From Elusimicrobiota bacterium (GTDB lineage: Bacteria > Elusimicrobiota > Elusimicrobia > Elusimicrobiales > UBA9959), in contig DMXM01000040.1 of the NCBI GenBank assembly GCA_003482905.1, positions 55,852-82,614 on the forward strand: a DNA stretch of 26,763 nucleotides, read 5' to 3'. Below are positions 1 to 6,932 of the stretch, one piece after another (the first letter of the stretch is position 1; each line of letters opens with the position of its first letter). The notes under the pieces are model-generated. The model ran no database searches and was not told where the DNA came from. It saw only the letters and a list, made by a program, of their open reading frames with translations. Both the position numbers and the translations under genes were made by a program.

Positions 1-119
1 CCCGCCATAATTTCCCAAGGCGGGGGGGAACCGCGCAACGGTTCCCATCTTCCAGGGTTCGCGGGGTAGCGCCCCGGGCAGCCCCGACTACACATCTCGC
101 CTTCCTAAAAACGTCGTAA
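1..119. other. Non-coding tail behind queA with hairpins
   Basis: This stretch lies downstream of the queA stop on the minus strand and shows no convincing gene. Two inverted repeats are visible. Bases 1-6 (cccgcc) pair with 19-24 (ggcggg). Bases 26-33 (gggaaccg) pair exactly with 39-46 (cggttccc) around a 5-base loop. A third, shorter GC hairpin lies near 67-81. None is followed by a clear T-run, so a rho-independent terminator for the queA operon is possible but not proven. The window edge cuts the region. Confidence 0.4.
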
Positions 120-1166
120 CTACAAAATTATCATCGAGTCGCCGTAGGAGTAGAAGCGGTATTTTTCCTTTACAGCCTCGGTGTAGGCTTTTAAAAGCAG
201 CTCGCGCCCGGCGAAGGCCGCCGTCATATAGAGCGGGGCGGAGTCCGGGACGTGCAGGTTGGTGATGAAGGCGCCGGCCACCTTGAACCGGTAGCCGGGA
301 CGGATGAAAAGGCCGGCGCGGCCGGAACCGGATGAGACTATGCCGTTGTCGTCGGAAAATGTTTCCAGCGTGCGCATGGAGGACGTGCCCACGGCTATGA
401 TCCGCCCGCCCGCCGCCCGGTGCGCGTTTATAGCGGCCGCGGTGTCGGCCGGCACGCAGCACGCCTCTTCCATCATCACGTGCGCGGCGGGGTCCTCGGA
501 GCGCACCGGCCTGAAGGTGCCCCAGCCGATATGAAGGGTGACAAAAGCCGTTTTAACTCCGGCTGCCGCCAGCCTGGAAAAGAGTTCGGGCGTGAAATGA
601 AAACCGGCCGTGTGGGCCGCTATGGAACCTGCTTCTCCCGCATATACGGTCTGGTAATTAGGCTCGTCGGGGGGGGCTTGCACGCCGCGGCGCTTACGGG
701 CCTTGAGTATGTACTGGGGAAGCGGCACTTCGCCGTTGGCGTCCAGCCAGGCCTCGTCTACCGGCGCCGAGAATTTGAAAGTGTAGCTCCCGTCGGGGTT
801 GCGGGCCAGGCATTCTGCGCGCAGGCCGCCGCGGCAGGTCAGGACCTGCCCCGGCTGGACCTTGCGGCAGAGCCCGGTCCAGACCAGGCCGTCACCACCC
901 GCCGGGGCCATAAGAAGTATTTCCGACTTGCCGCCCGTGGCCTTCACGGCTTCAAGGCGGGCCTTCCAGACCTTGCTGCGGTTGAGTACCAGCATATCGC
1001 CGGGGCCGAGCAGGTCCGGCAGGTCCCGGAAGGTCCTGTGCGACAGCGCGCCGTCGGAGCGCCGCACCGCCAGCAGGCGCGAAGAGTCGCGTGGTTCGGC
1101 CGGCTGGTGCGCGATCAGCGGCTCGATCTCAAGGGGAGCGAATTCGTTAAGCGAATCTTCAGTCAT
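120..1166 (-). CDS. queA: S-adenosylmethionine:tRNA ribosyltransferase-isomerase
   Basis: QueA transfers and isomerises the ribosyl part of S-adenosylmethionine onto 7-aminomethyl-7-deazaguanine in tRNA, giving epoxyqueuosine at the wobble base. The 348-residue length is normal for the family. Family stretches are visible: HTAGFHFTPEL, the LHIGWGTFRPV strand, AVGTSSMRTLE, and the C-terminal TNLHVP...AFAGRELL...YRFYSYGDSMII block. The ATG overlaps the end of the upstream spoIID-like gene by 8 bases, so it is the last gene of the yebC-ruvCAB operon and is probably translationally coupled. A ruvAB-queA association is common in bacteria. The assignment is secure. No other queuosine gene lies in the window. 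Confidence 0.96.
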   Translation of the reverse strand: MTEDSLNEFAPLEIEPLIAHQPAEPRDSSRLLAVRRSDGALSHRTFRDLPDLLGPGDMLVLNRSKVWKARLEAVKATGGKSEILLMAPAGGDGLVWTGLCRKVQPGQVLTCRGGLRAECLARNPDGSYTFKFSAPVDEAWLDANGEVPLPQYILKARKRRGVQAPPDEPNYQTVYAGEAGSIAAHTAGFHFTPELFSRLAAAGVKTAFVTLHIGWGTFRPVRSEDPAAHVMMEEACCVPADTAAAINAHRAAGGRIIAVGTSSMRTLETFSDDNGIVSSGSGRAGLFIRPGYRFKVAGAFITNLHVPDSAPLYMTAAFAGRELLLKAYTEAVKEKYRFYSYGDSMIIL

Positions 1167-2295
1167 AATCCGTTATGGCCGCGCCGGGGTAGTAGTGGCG
1201 CAGTATCTTCTTATAGGGCCGGCCTTTGAGCGCCATGTACTTGGCGCCTTCCTGGCACATGCCCACTCCGTGCCCCCAGCCGCGCCCGCCAAACTCGTAA
1301 CCGCCCTTAACCGGGGAGATCCTGGTTATGAACGTGCTGCGGAATTCGTAATTACCCAGGTACTTGCGTAATTCCGTTACCGGGGCGTCTTTCACGCCGC
1401 GGTCCGTGGTGAACCTCAAAGTAGACGCTCTGCCGGAACGGTCTTTTTTGTGGACGCGCACACCTTTGATCTTGAGGGCGGTGGAGCCGCGCGTCTGGAT
1501 GAACTTCAGCAGGTCGGCCGCCGGCGCGTAGACCTCCCAGCGGTAATGGCTGGACGGGGAGCAGAACGGGTCGGCAACGCCGTAAAGCGGTTTTGTAACG
1601 TCCTCGCCCCAGGCGGATTTGGCGCTGGCCGTGTGGCCGCCGCAGCAGGCGTGAAAGAACGCGGTGATAAGTTTGCCTTTATATTTAAGCACCTCGCCCC
1701 TGGTGGAGGTCACGGCCTCTATTATCCTGGCGTTCACCTTGGAGGTCCCGTTGTATACCTGCATCTCAACCCCGTCGGTGACGTCGTAATCGCGGGCCGG
1801 GTTTATATATCTAAGGGCATAGGTGCGCGAAGCCACAGCCTGGGTTTTAAGGGCCTCGAGCGGCCAGTCGGGGCTCATTTCCACGGGAAGCACGCCGTAA
1901 AGATAATCCTCCAGGGGCAGGTATTCTATGATGTCCAGGCGGTCTCCCGCCGCCGCCCGGATAAGGATGTCCCCTTTATAAAGGTTCTTGCCGAGGCGGA
2001 TGCGCTCCGCCCCTTCGGCCGCCAGGAGTTTTATCGGCGATGACAACTGCTGCCCGGCCACCTGTACGTCCTCGCCAGCGGCCGTTATATCGTAGGCGGC
2101 GTTCTCCACCAGCAGGAATTTCTTGCCTGTTTTTACTTCCAGCACGTAGATCCTGGACGAGGTTTTCAGCTTAAGGGCGGGGGAGCCCCTGGCGATAGCC
2201 ACGCGTATGCGCGGCCCTTCGTCGGAGCGCCCGTCCGCGGCCAGCAAGTCCGCGGCAAGATGGAGTGAAAACAGTATGGCCAGGATGCGTATCAT
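1159..2295 (-). CDS. SpoIID/LytB-domain peptidoglycan lytic protein
   Basis: This 378-residue protein is exported, with an N-terminal hydrophobic segment (about residues 4-20). It carries a SpoIID domain, which in Bacillus is a lytic transglycosylase that cuts denuded glycan strands. The expected catalytic glutamate is E139 in LPVEMSPDWPLEALKTQAVA. Cysteine/histidine positions typical of the family are present at C217-C218, H221, C245 and H250. The signature GRGWGHGVGMCQEGA lies near residues 337-351. Nothing else in the window suggests sporulation, so the role is more likely envelope remodelling or division, as for SpoIID-like proteins of non-sporulating bacteria. It starts 9 bases after the ruvB stop and overlaps queA. 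No Shine-Dalgarno sequence is visible. Confidence 0.88.
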   Translation of the reverse strand: MIRILAILFSLHLAADLLAADGRSDEGPRIRVAIARGSPALKLKTSSRIYVLEVKTGKKFLLVENAAYDITAAGEDVQVAGQQLSSPIKLLAAEGAERIRLGKNLYKGDILIRAAAGDRLDIIEYLPLEDYLYGVLPVEMSPDWPLEALKTQAVASRTYALRYINPARDYDVTDGVEMQVYNGTSKVNARIIEAVTSTRGEVLKYKGKLITAFFHACCGGHTASAKSAWGEDVTKPLYGVADPFCSPSSHYRWEVYAPAADLLKFIQTRGSTALKIKGVRVHKKDRSGRASTLRFTTDRGVKDAPVTELRKYLGNYEFRSTFITRISPVKGGYEFGGRGWGHGVGMCQEGAKYMALKGRPYKKILRHYYPGAAITDYD

Positions 2296-2304
2296 TGTTG
2301 AAGA

Positions 2305-3330
2305 TTAAATAAGTTCTTGCTGGCGCGGAAGCTTCAGCCCCAGGTGAAGCGCGGCCTTGGGCGTGATGACGCGGCCGCGCGTGGTGCGTTTGAGGAACCC
2401 GGCCTGCATCAGGAACGGTTCTATAACGTCGGTAAGGGTGTCGGGCTCCTCGGAAACCGCGACGGCCAGGGTTTCTATGCCCACGGGGCCGCCGTCGAAC
2501 TTCTCGGCTATGGTCAGCAGTATCCGCCGGTCGAGGTTATCCAGGCCCTCGGCGTCTATCTCGAGAGAAGTCATGGCGGATTCGGTAACTTCCGGGGTTA
2601 TCACGCCGCCGGCCCTGACATAAGCGAAGTCGCGCACGCGCTTCAGGAGGCGGTTGGCGATGCGGGGCGTGCCGCGCGACCGCCTGGCGATAAGCTGCAG
2701 GGCCGGCCTGTCCGCCTTGCTGCCCAGTATGCCGGCCGAACGGACGAGGATCTGCGTTATTTCATCCTCGCCATAGAAACCCAGGTTGAAAACTATGCCG
2801 AAGCGGTCGCGCAGCGGGCCGGTAAGCAGGCCGCTGCGCGTAGTGGCGCCCACCAGCGTGAAGCGCGGGACCGCCAGCTTAAGCGTGGTGGCGCCCGGCC
2901 CCTGGCCGGTGTTTATAAAAAAAAGAAAATCTTCCATCACCGGGTAGAGCGCTTCCTCGACCGACGCGTTAAGGCGGTGTATTTCGTCTATGAAAAGGAT
3001 GTCGCCTTCCGCCAGCTCCGTGGTGAGCATGGCCGCCAGGTCTCCGGGCTTGGAGAGCACGGGGCCGGAGGTCACTTTAATGTTCACGCCCATCTCGCGG
3101 GCCAGGATATAAGAGAGCGTGGTTTTCCCGAGGCCGGGGGGGGAATAGAAAAGACAATGATCAAGGGGCTCTTGGCGGCCGCGGGCGGCCTGGATGAAGA
3201 CCTTGAGATTCTCTTTCAACCTGGCCTGCCCTACGAACTCGTCGAGGGACGACGGCCTCAGGGCGGACTCGAGGCGCCCGGTTTCGTCAGGGGAAGGGCG
3301 CGCGGAAAGTATATCGTCTTTTTTTGCCAT
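2305..3330 (-). CDS. ruvB: Holliday junction branch migration ATPase RuvB
   Basis: RuvB is the hexameric AAA+ motor that, with RuvA, drives branch migration of Holliday junctions. Length is 341 residues, close to the usual 335-350. Walker A is SPPGLGKTT with K69. Walker B is LFIDEIHRL with D115/E116. Sensor 1 GATTR is near residues 161-165. The arginine-finger segment PLRDRFG is near residues 172-178. A C-terminal winged helix (about 265-335) contains the typical G-GPVGIETLA motif. It lies 18 bases behind ruvA. The start ATG follows an A/T-rich stretch without a clear Shine-Dalgarno sequence, and MAKKDDILSA is the only sensible start. Confidence 0.97.
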   Translation of the reverse strand: MAKKDDILSARPSPDETGRLESALRPSSLDEFVGQARLKENLKVFIQAARGRQEPLDHCLFYSPPGLGKTTLSYILAREMGVNIKVTSGPVLSKPGDLAAMLTTELAEGDILFIDEIHRLNASVEEALYPVMEDFLFFINTGQGPGATTLKLAVPRFTLVGATTRSGLLTGPLRDRFGIVFNLGFYGEDEITQILVRSAGILGSKADRPALQLIARRSRGTPRIANRLLKRVRDFAYVRAGGVITPEVTESAMTSLEIDAEGLDNLDRRILLTIAEKFDGGPVGIETLAVAVSEEPDTLTDVIEPFLMQAGFLKRTTRGRVITPKAALHLGLKLPRQQELI

Positions 3331-3348
3331 TATAATTTTACCGGGGCG

Positions 3349-3963
3349 CTACTTGGGGGCCAGCAGCTTGAAGGCCAGCCTTATTATCATTTCCGTAGTG
3401 GCCTGCGGGCCGGCTTCCGCGGCGGACGCCTCAATGGCGGCCCGCGCGTCGGCCGCGCGAAAGCCCAGCCCCGTAAGCGCGCTCATGGCCTGGGTGTAGC
3501 TTCCCGAAGGGGCGCTGAAGGCCCCCGCCGGGCCTCCGCCAAGCCCGGAGGCGGGCAGCTTGTCTTTCAGGGCCGCAATAAGTTTTTCGGCGGTTTTAGC
3601 CGTAAATCCGAAAATAGCCGTAAGCGGCTTGGGGTCCTTAGCGGTCACGGCGCGGGTAAAATCGGGCAGGGACTTTACCGCCTTTCCGAGGTAATCCAGG
3701 GCTTTCTTGGCGCCGGTATTCGGTACCGCGTCGCGCAGCATATCGAAAAGCCGCTTTTCCTCGCGGGTCAGGAAGCCGTAGAGGGCGGTGCCCCCGTACA
3801 TGCTGATGGATTCGGCTATAAAAGCCTCGGCCTCGGTCCCCTCGGGGCCTATGGCCTCCAGGGAAGGCTCGCAGAAAAAAACCTCATAACCTACGCCGCC
3901 GGCCTCGATAACGGCGCTTTCGGGGTTTTTGGCCACCACGCGTCCCTTCAGGTAAGCGATCAT
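3349..3963 (-). CDS. ruvA: Holliday junction DNA-binding protein RuvA
   Basis: RuvA binds the four-way junction and loads RuvB. The 204-residue protein has the N-terminal OB fold (MIAYLKGRVV..., with AGGVGYEVFF at about 21-30 and LYGFLTREEKRLF near 61-73), a middle helix-hairpin-helix region, and a C-terminal RuvB-binding three-helix domain (about 155-204). Both helix-hairpin-helix motifs are unusual. The first reads VPNTGAKKALDYL (80-92), where the family has roughly GVGPKLAL. The second reads IFGFTAKTAEKLI (117-129), where the family has PGIGKKTAERL. The ATG overlaps the ruvC stop (ATGA). Identity is secure from fold order and context; DNA contacts may differ. Confidence 0.93.
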   Translation of the reverse strand: MIAYLKGRVVAKNPESAVIEAGGVGYEVFFCEPSLEAIGPEGTEAEAFIAESISMYGGTALYGFLTREEKRLFDMLRDAVPNTGAKKALDYLGKAVKSLPDFTRAVTAKDPKPLTAIFGFTAKTAEKLIAALKDKLPASGLGGGPAGAFSAPSGSYTQAMSALTGLGFRAADARAAIEASAAEAGPQATTEMIIRLAFKLLAPK

Positions 3964-4484
3964 CTCGCCGCCGCCTTCACGGCGTTTTTGGCTTTGGCCA
4001 GGGCCCTGGCAAAAGGCGCCAGGCGCAGATGACAGAGCGCGGCGGCCATGGCGTCGGCAACGTCGTCGGGTTCGGGAGGAGAGGGAAGATTCAGCGTTAT
4101 CTGCACCACGCGCTGTATCTGGCGCTTTTCGGCGCTGCCGCTGCCGGAAATTGTCTTCTTGATGGTGCGCGGATTGTAAGGGCTTATGGGGACGGAGAGC
4201 TTTTCACAGGCCAGCAGGATCACGCCGCGCGCGTGCGTAGTGTTAGCCTGCGTGTCGGCGCGCTTCGAGAAAAAAACTTCTTCTATGGCCGCCTCGTCCG
4301 GGAGGTGGGTCTTTATAACTTCGGAAAGGGAGTCGAAGATGGCGGCAAGGCGTTTTTCGAGCGGGGTATTCTTGGGCGTATGGATGAGGCCCGCGGCGGT
4401 AAGCCCCGGGGGGGCGGCGCCGTTCTTTTCAAGTACGGCCCAGCCGGTCCTGTCCAGCCCGGGATCGATGCCGAGTATCTTCAT
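3960..4484 (-). CDS. ruvC: Holliday junction resolvase RuvC
   Basis: RuvC is the dimeric RNase H-fold endonuclease that nicks Holliday junctions symmetrically. Length is 174 residues, typical. The acidic catalytic set can be placed: D7 in LGIDPGLDRTG, E68 in AAIEEVFF, and D141 with D144 in PDDVADAMAAALCH. The ISPYNPRTIKKTISGSGSAEK segment is the usual central motif. It begins 7 bases after the yebC stop and overlaps ruvA by 4 bases, so the three resolvasome genes are co-transcribed. No strong Shine-Dalgarno sequence precedes it, consistent with coupling to yebC translation. Confidence 0.96.
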   Translation of the reverse strand: MKILGIDPGLDRTGWAVLEKNGAAPPGLTAAGLIHTPKNTPLEKRLAAIFDSLSEVIKTHLPDEAAIEEVFFSKRADTQANTTHARGVILLACEKLSVPISPYNPRTIKKTISGSGSAEKRQIQRVVQITLNLPSPPEPDDVADAMAAALCHLRLAPFARALAKAKNAVKAAAR

Positions 4485-4491
4485 CAGGGGA

Positions 4492-5247
4492 CTATTTTTC
4501 CAGCTTTGCCATCACCGCGTCGGGGATATTGAAATTGGAGAACACCTTCTGCACGTCTTCGTGGTCTTCCAGTTCGTCCATCAGCTTGATCACCTGCTCG
4601 GCCTTGTCCTCGCCGACGTCCACCACGTTCTTGGGGAGCATGGTGACTTCGCCGGAAGCTATGGAAACTTTCTTCTCTTCCAGCTTGGCCTTTACGGAAT
4701 CGAAGTCGGGCGGGGCGGTGATGATCTCGTACTCGTCCGAGTCCGCCGGGGAACGGAAATCTTCGGCGCCGACTTCAAGGGCCAGGGACATCAGTTCGTC
4801 TTCCTTGGCGTCCTCTTTCTTTACCGCCAGGTAGCCTTTCTGTTCGAACATCCAGCCGACGGCCCCGGTGGAGCCCATGTTGCCGCCGCGTTGGTCGAGG
4901 ATCTTGCGGATCTCGCTGGCGGCGCGGTTCTTGTTGTCGGTGGTGACCTGTATTATTATGGCTATGCCGCCCGGGCCGTAAGCTTCGTAGGTGATCTCTT
5001 CATAAACCACGCCGGGTTCCTGGCCGGTGCCGCGCCGTATCGCGCGTTTGACGTTATCGAGCGGCATGTTGCTGCCTTTCGCGTCCGCTATGGCCGAGCG
5101 CAGGCGGGGATTATCGTCGGGATTTCCGCCGCCGGCCTTGGCCGCGATGGCTATTTCCTTGATGATCTTGGTCCAGACCTTGCCTCTTTTGGCGTCAGTT
5201 ATGGCTTTCTTGTGCTTTATTCCGGCCCAGTGAGAATGTCCACCCAT
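4492..5247 (-). CDS. yebC: YebC/PmpR-TACO1 family protein
   Basis: The 251-residue YebC family protein is a conserved cytoplasmic factor, described both as a DNA-binding regulator and more recently as a translation factor for proline-rich stretches. The start is fixed by the family N-terminus MGGHSHWAGIKHKKA and by a good Shine-Dalgarno core AAGGAG shortly upstream. The frame stays open further upstream to about 5355, but that extension is not family-like. Other hallmarks are GGNPDDNPRLRSAI, the NMPLDNVKRAIRRGTG block, YEAYGPGGIAIII and GGNMGSTGAVGWMFEQKG. It is the first gene of the ruvCAB-spoIID-queA operon, a context often seen for yebC. Confidence 0.96.
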   Translation of the reverse strand: MGGHSHWAGIKHKKAITDAKRGKVWTKIIKEIAIAAKAGGGNPDDNPRLRSAIADAKGSNMPLDNVKRAIRRGTGQEPGVVYEEITYEAYGPGGIAIIIQVTTDNKNRAASEIRKILDQRGGNMGSTGAVGWMFEQKGYLAVKKEDAKEDELMSLALEVGAEDFRSPADSDEYEIITAPPDFDSVKAKLEEKKVSIASGEVTMLPKNVVDVGEDKAEQVIKLMDELEDHEDVQKVFSNFNIPDAVMAKLEK

Positions 5248-5317
5248 GATAAACTCCTTGAGAAGCGTCGAACAATTTAAATCCAGGTCCGCGGTAATTA
5301 TGCCCGCGACGAAATAA

Positions 5318-5346
5318 ATTCTATAATAATATGAATAGATTAACAA
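5318..5346 (-). promoter_or_regulatory. Sigma70-like promoter for the yebC-ruv operon
   Basis: On the minus strand a -35-like TTGTTA (5341-5346) and a -10-like TAGAAT (5318-5323) are separated by exactly 17 bases, in an A/T-rich island within GC-rich DNA. The distance to the yebC ATG is about 70 bases. An imperfect hairpin lies between them (around 5288-5308). The prediction rests on consensus match only. Confidence 0.5.
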
Positions 5347-5355
5347 CCCGCCCAC

Positions 5356-5536
5356 TCAGTAAGGCAACAGGACCACCGCTTCGGGAGGTTCAGCGTAGCG
5401 ACCAAGCGAAGCGCAGGAAGCAAGCGACGACATAACGGAGGGCAGGGCCCTCCTTGTGGAGCACCGGGCGCCACCTTTAAAGCCCGGCGGTTTATCCGCC
5501 CCGATCGCTGTGCAGTGCGAGCGGGGTGCGACGAGA
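5356..5536. other. Structured non-coding spacer before tRNA-Arg
   Basis: About 180 GC-rich bases hold no credible gene. Several hairpins are visible: ggagggc/gccctcc at 5437-5443 and 5447-5453 with a 3-base loop, a ggcgg/ccgcc stem near 5486-5500, and a longer imperfect stem just before the tRNA. The segment could be a 5' leader of the tRNA transcript or hold a small RNA, but it matches no RNA family that I recognise. Confidence 0.35.
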
Positions 5537-5610
5537 GCCCCCTTAGCTCAACTGGATAGAGCAACTGCCTTCGGAGCAGTAGGCTGCAGGTTCGAATCCT
5601 GCAGGGGGCA
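5537..5610 (+). tRNA. tRNA-Arg (anticodon TCG)
   Basis: The 74-base cloverleaf is complete. The acceptor stem GCCCCCT pairs with AGGGGGC. The D stem is gctc/gagc. The anticodon stem is actgc/gcagt with loop CTTCGGA, giving anticodon TCG at positions 34-36 and T33 in place. The T arm is gcagg-TTCGAAT-cctgc. The discriminator base is A at 5610. The 3' CCA is not encoded (the next bases are cgt), so it must be added after transcription. The anticodon reads CGA and possibly other CGN arginine codons. Confidence 0.95.
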
Positions 5611-5834
5611 CGTTTTACGTGCCGCCTGAGCGGGCCATAATATGGCCCGCGTCAGGATTCGAAAGGCGGACCTGCGAGGCCAGTAGGCCGTAGCAGGGAG
5701 CCGGGGTCGCGACCCTTGGCGGGCGACGGCACGCCAAGGAGTTGTGACCGAATCCTCATTAAGGACCTCCAGTTTACGCAACTATTTTGTAACCAAAGCT
5801 TAACCTTAACGCAAACACCGGTACGGTAAACTAT
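5611..5834. other. Palindrome-rich spacer between tRNA-Arg and HEAT gene
   Basis: No gene is supported here. A 9-base stem gcgggccat/atggcccgc with a 3-base loop lies at about 5631-5651, just behind the tRNA, and may help end tRNA transcription although there is no T-run. Further on are the palindrome gggtcgcgaccc (5704-5715) and the stem ccttggcg/cgccaagg (5714-5721 with 5732-5739). The octamer aggattcg near 5654 recurs inverted as cgaatcct near 5749. The last 60 bases are A/T-richer and probably hold the promoter of the next gene, but no clean -35/-10 pair stands out. Confidence 0.4.
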
Positions 5835-6932
5835 ATGCATATGATGGTTAAGCTGGCTATATCGCTCCTGTTCCTGCCGCCCCTCACCTGCGGGGCGCAG
5901 CAGCTGTCGCGCGCCGAGCTCGGGCGCAAGGCGCTGGGGACGGTGGTGGCGCATATTAAAAGCGACGACTCCGACGTGCGCGCCCTGGCCGCCGAAATAC
6001 TCGGCGACGCCGGCAACAAATCCGCCTCCGGCATCCTCAGGAAACTGCTGGAAGACAAAGACAAATACGTAAGGATAGCCGCCGCCCGCTCCCTTTGGGA
6101 ACTGGGCAGCCCGGTAGGCGTCAAGACCCTATACGCCATTATCAACGACGTCCCCGCCCAGGGCCCGGTAGCGGTGACCAATACGCCGCTGGTCGAGCTT
6201 AAGATCATCTCCCAGAACAAGATACGGGCCAAGGCCATGGAAACCCTCGTAAAAATGAAACGGGGGAAAGCCTCGGATATTCTCTTTAAGCTGAAGAACG
6301 ACAATTACGGCACCATCCGCGACGCCGCGGCCAGGGAACTGGCCAGGATAGGCTATGACGAAGAACTGGCGCAGTTCACGGAAGCGCTGGCCTCGGAGGA
6401 CGAGGCGTTGCGTTACGAAAGCGCCCTGGTAATGGGCAAGGTCTGCTCCGCGGCCGCCGCCGAACCGCTTAAAAACCTGCTCGTCTCCGAAAAGTCGGTC
6501 AGGGTGAAAATGGCCGCCCTGGACGCTCTCAACTGCAACCCCTCCAGGAAAGAGGCGCTGGGGGTGCTGTTAAAACTCGCCGACGATGATAATCCCACCA
6601 TGAAATACAAAGCCATGACGGCGCTGGCCGGAATAAAGGACCCTGGGGCGCAGGCCAAACTGGCGGCCGTGGCGGCGGGCACCTCGGATATCCGCCTGAA
6701 GATAATCGCCCAGAAAGGGCTGATACTGGGCGGCACGCCGCCCGACGCCGCCACCGTCCGAGGCGCGCTGGACGCGGTGAGCCCCGACATAAAACTTGCC
6801 GCGCTGGACGTTGTAGCGGCTTTCCCCGAGGACCAGGCCATGCCCCTGCTGGCGGCGGCGCTGGACGATATCAATGTGCAGGTAAAATTATCCGCAGCGC
6901 TGCAGGTGCTTAAAAGGTTCTCAAGGCAATGA
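5835..6932 (+). CDS. Exported HEAT-repeat protein
   Basis: This 365-residue protein begins with a signal peptide (MVKLAISLLFLPPLTCGAQQ). The rest consists of helical HEAT/PBS-lyase-like repeats of about 30 residues: LAAEILGDAGNKSASGILRK, IAAARSLWELGSPVGVKTL, DAAARELARIGYDEELAQF and MKYKAMTALAGIKDPGAQAKL are successive units. Such solenoids act as protein-protein scaffolds; no catalytic motif is visible. The ATG codons at 5835, 5841 and 5844 are all possible starts, and no Shine-Dalgarno sequence helps to choose. A cysteine after the hydrophobic core (LTCG) is a poor lipobox, so a periplasmic soluble protein is more likely than a lipoprotein. Its stop overlaps the next gene's ATG (ATGA), suggesting a functional link with the secreted protease. 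Confidence 0.82.
   Translation: MHMMVKLAISLLFLPPLTCGAQQLSRAELGRKALGTVVAHIKSDDSDVRALAAEILGDAGNKSASGILRKLLEDKDKYVRIAAARSLWELGSPVGVKTLYAIINDVPAQGPVAVTNTPLVELKIISQNKIRAKAMETLVKMKRGKASDILFKLKNDNYGTIRDAAARELARIGYDEELAQFTEALASEDEALRYESALVMGKVCSAAAAEPLKNLLVSEKSVRVKMAALDALNCNPSRKEALGVLLKLADDDNPTMKYKAMTALAGIKDPGAQAKLAAVAAGTSDIRLKIIAQKGLILGGTPPDAATVRGALDAVSPDIKLAALDVVAAFPEDQAMPLLAAALDDINVQVKLSAALQVLKRFSRQ

Noticed and set aside
2317..4032. A 571-codon open frame on the plus strand opposite ruvB, ruvA and ruvC.
   Set aside because: It is antisense to three clearly recognised genes, and its product is a low-complexity Gly/Arg-rich string typical of GC-rich shadow frames.
5248..5355. Longer YebC with an N-terminal extension starting at 5355.
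   Set aside because: The extension covers the predicted promoter and the Shine-Dalgarno sequence, and the family starts at MGGHSHWAG.
5380..5460. Hairpins with a ggaagcaagc string suggesting signal recognition particle RNA.
   Set aside because: The conserved SRP apical loop and flanking asymmetric loop could not be matched, and the stems do not form one long rod.
5650..5670. A GGATTCGA stretch that recalls the 5' end of tmRNA.
   Set aside because: No matching 3' half with a tRNA-like T arm, no acceptor stem and no tag frame follow within the 180 bases before the next gene. It is also the complement of a common T-loop string.
5537..5834. tRNA-Arg as an integration site of a mobile element.
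   Set aside because: No second copy of the tRNA 3' end and no integrase gene were seen nearby.
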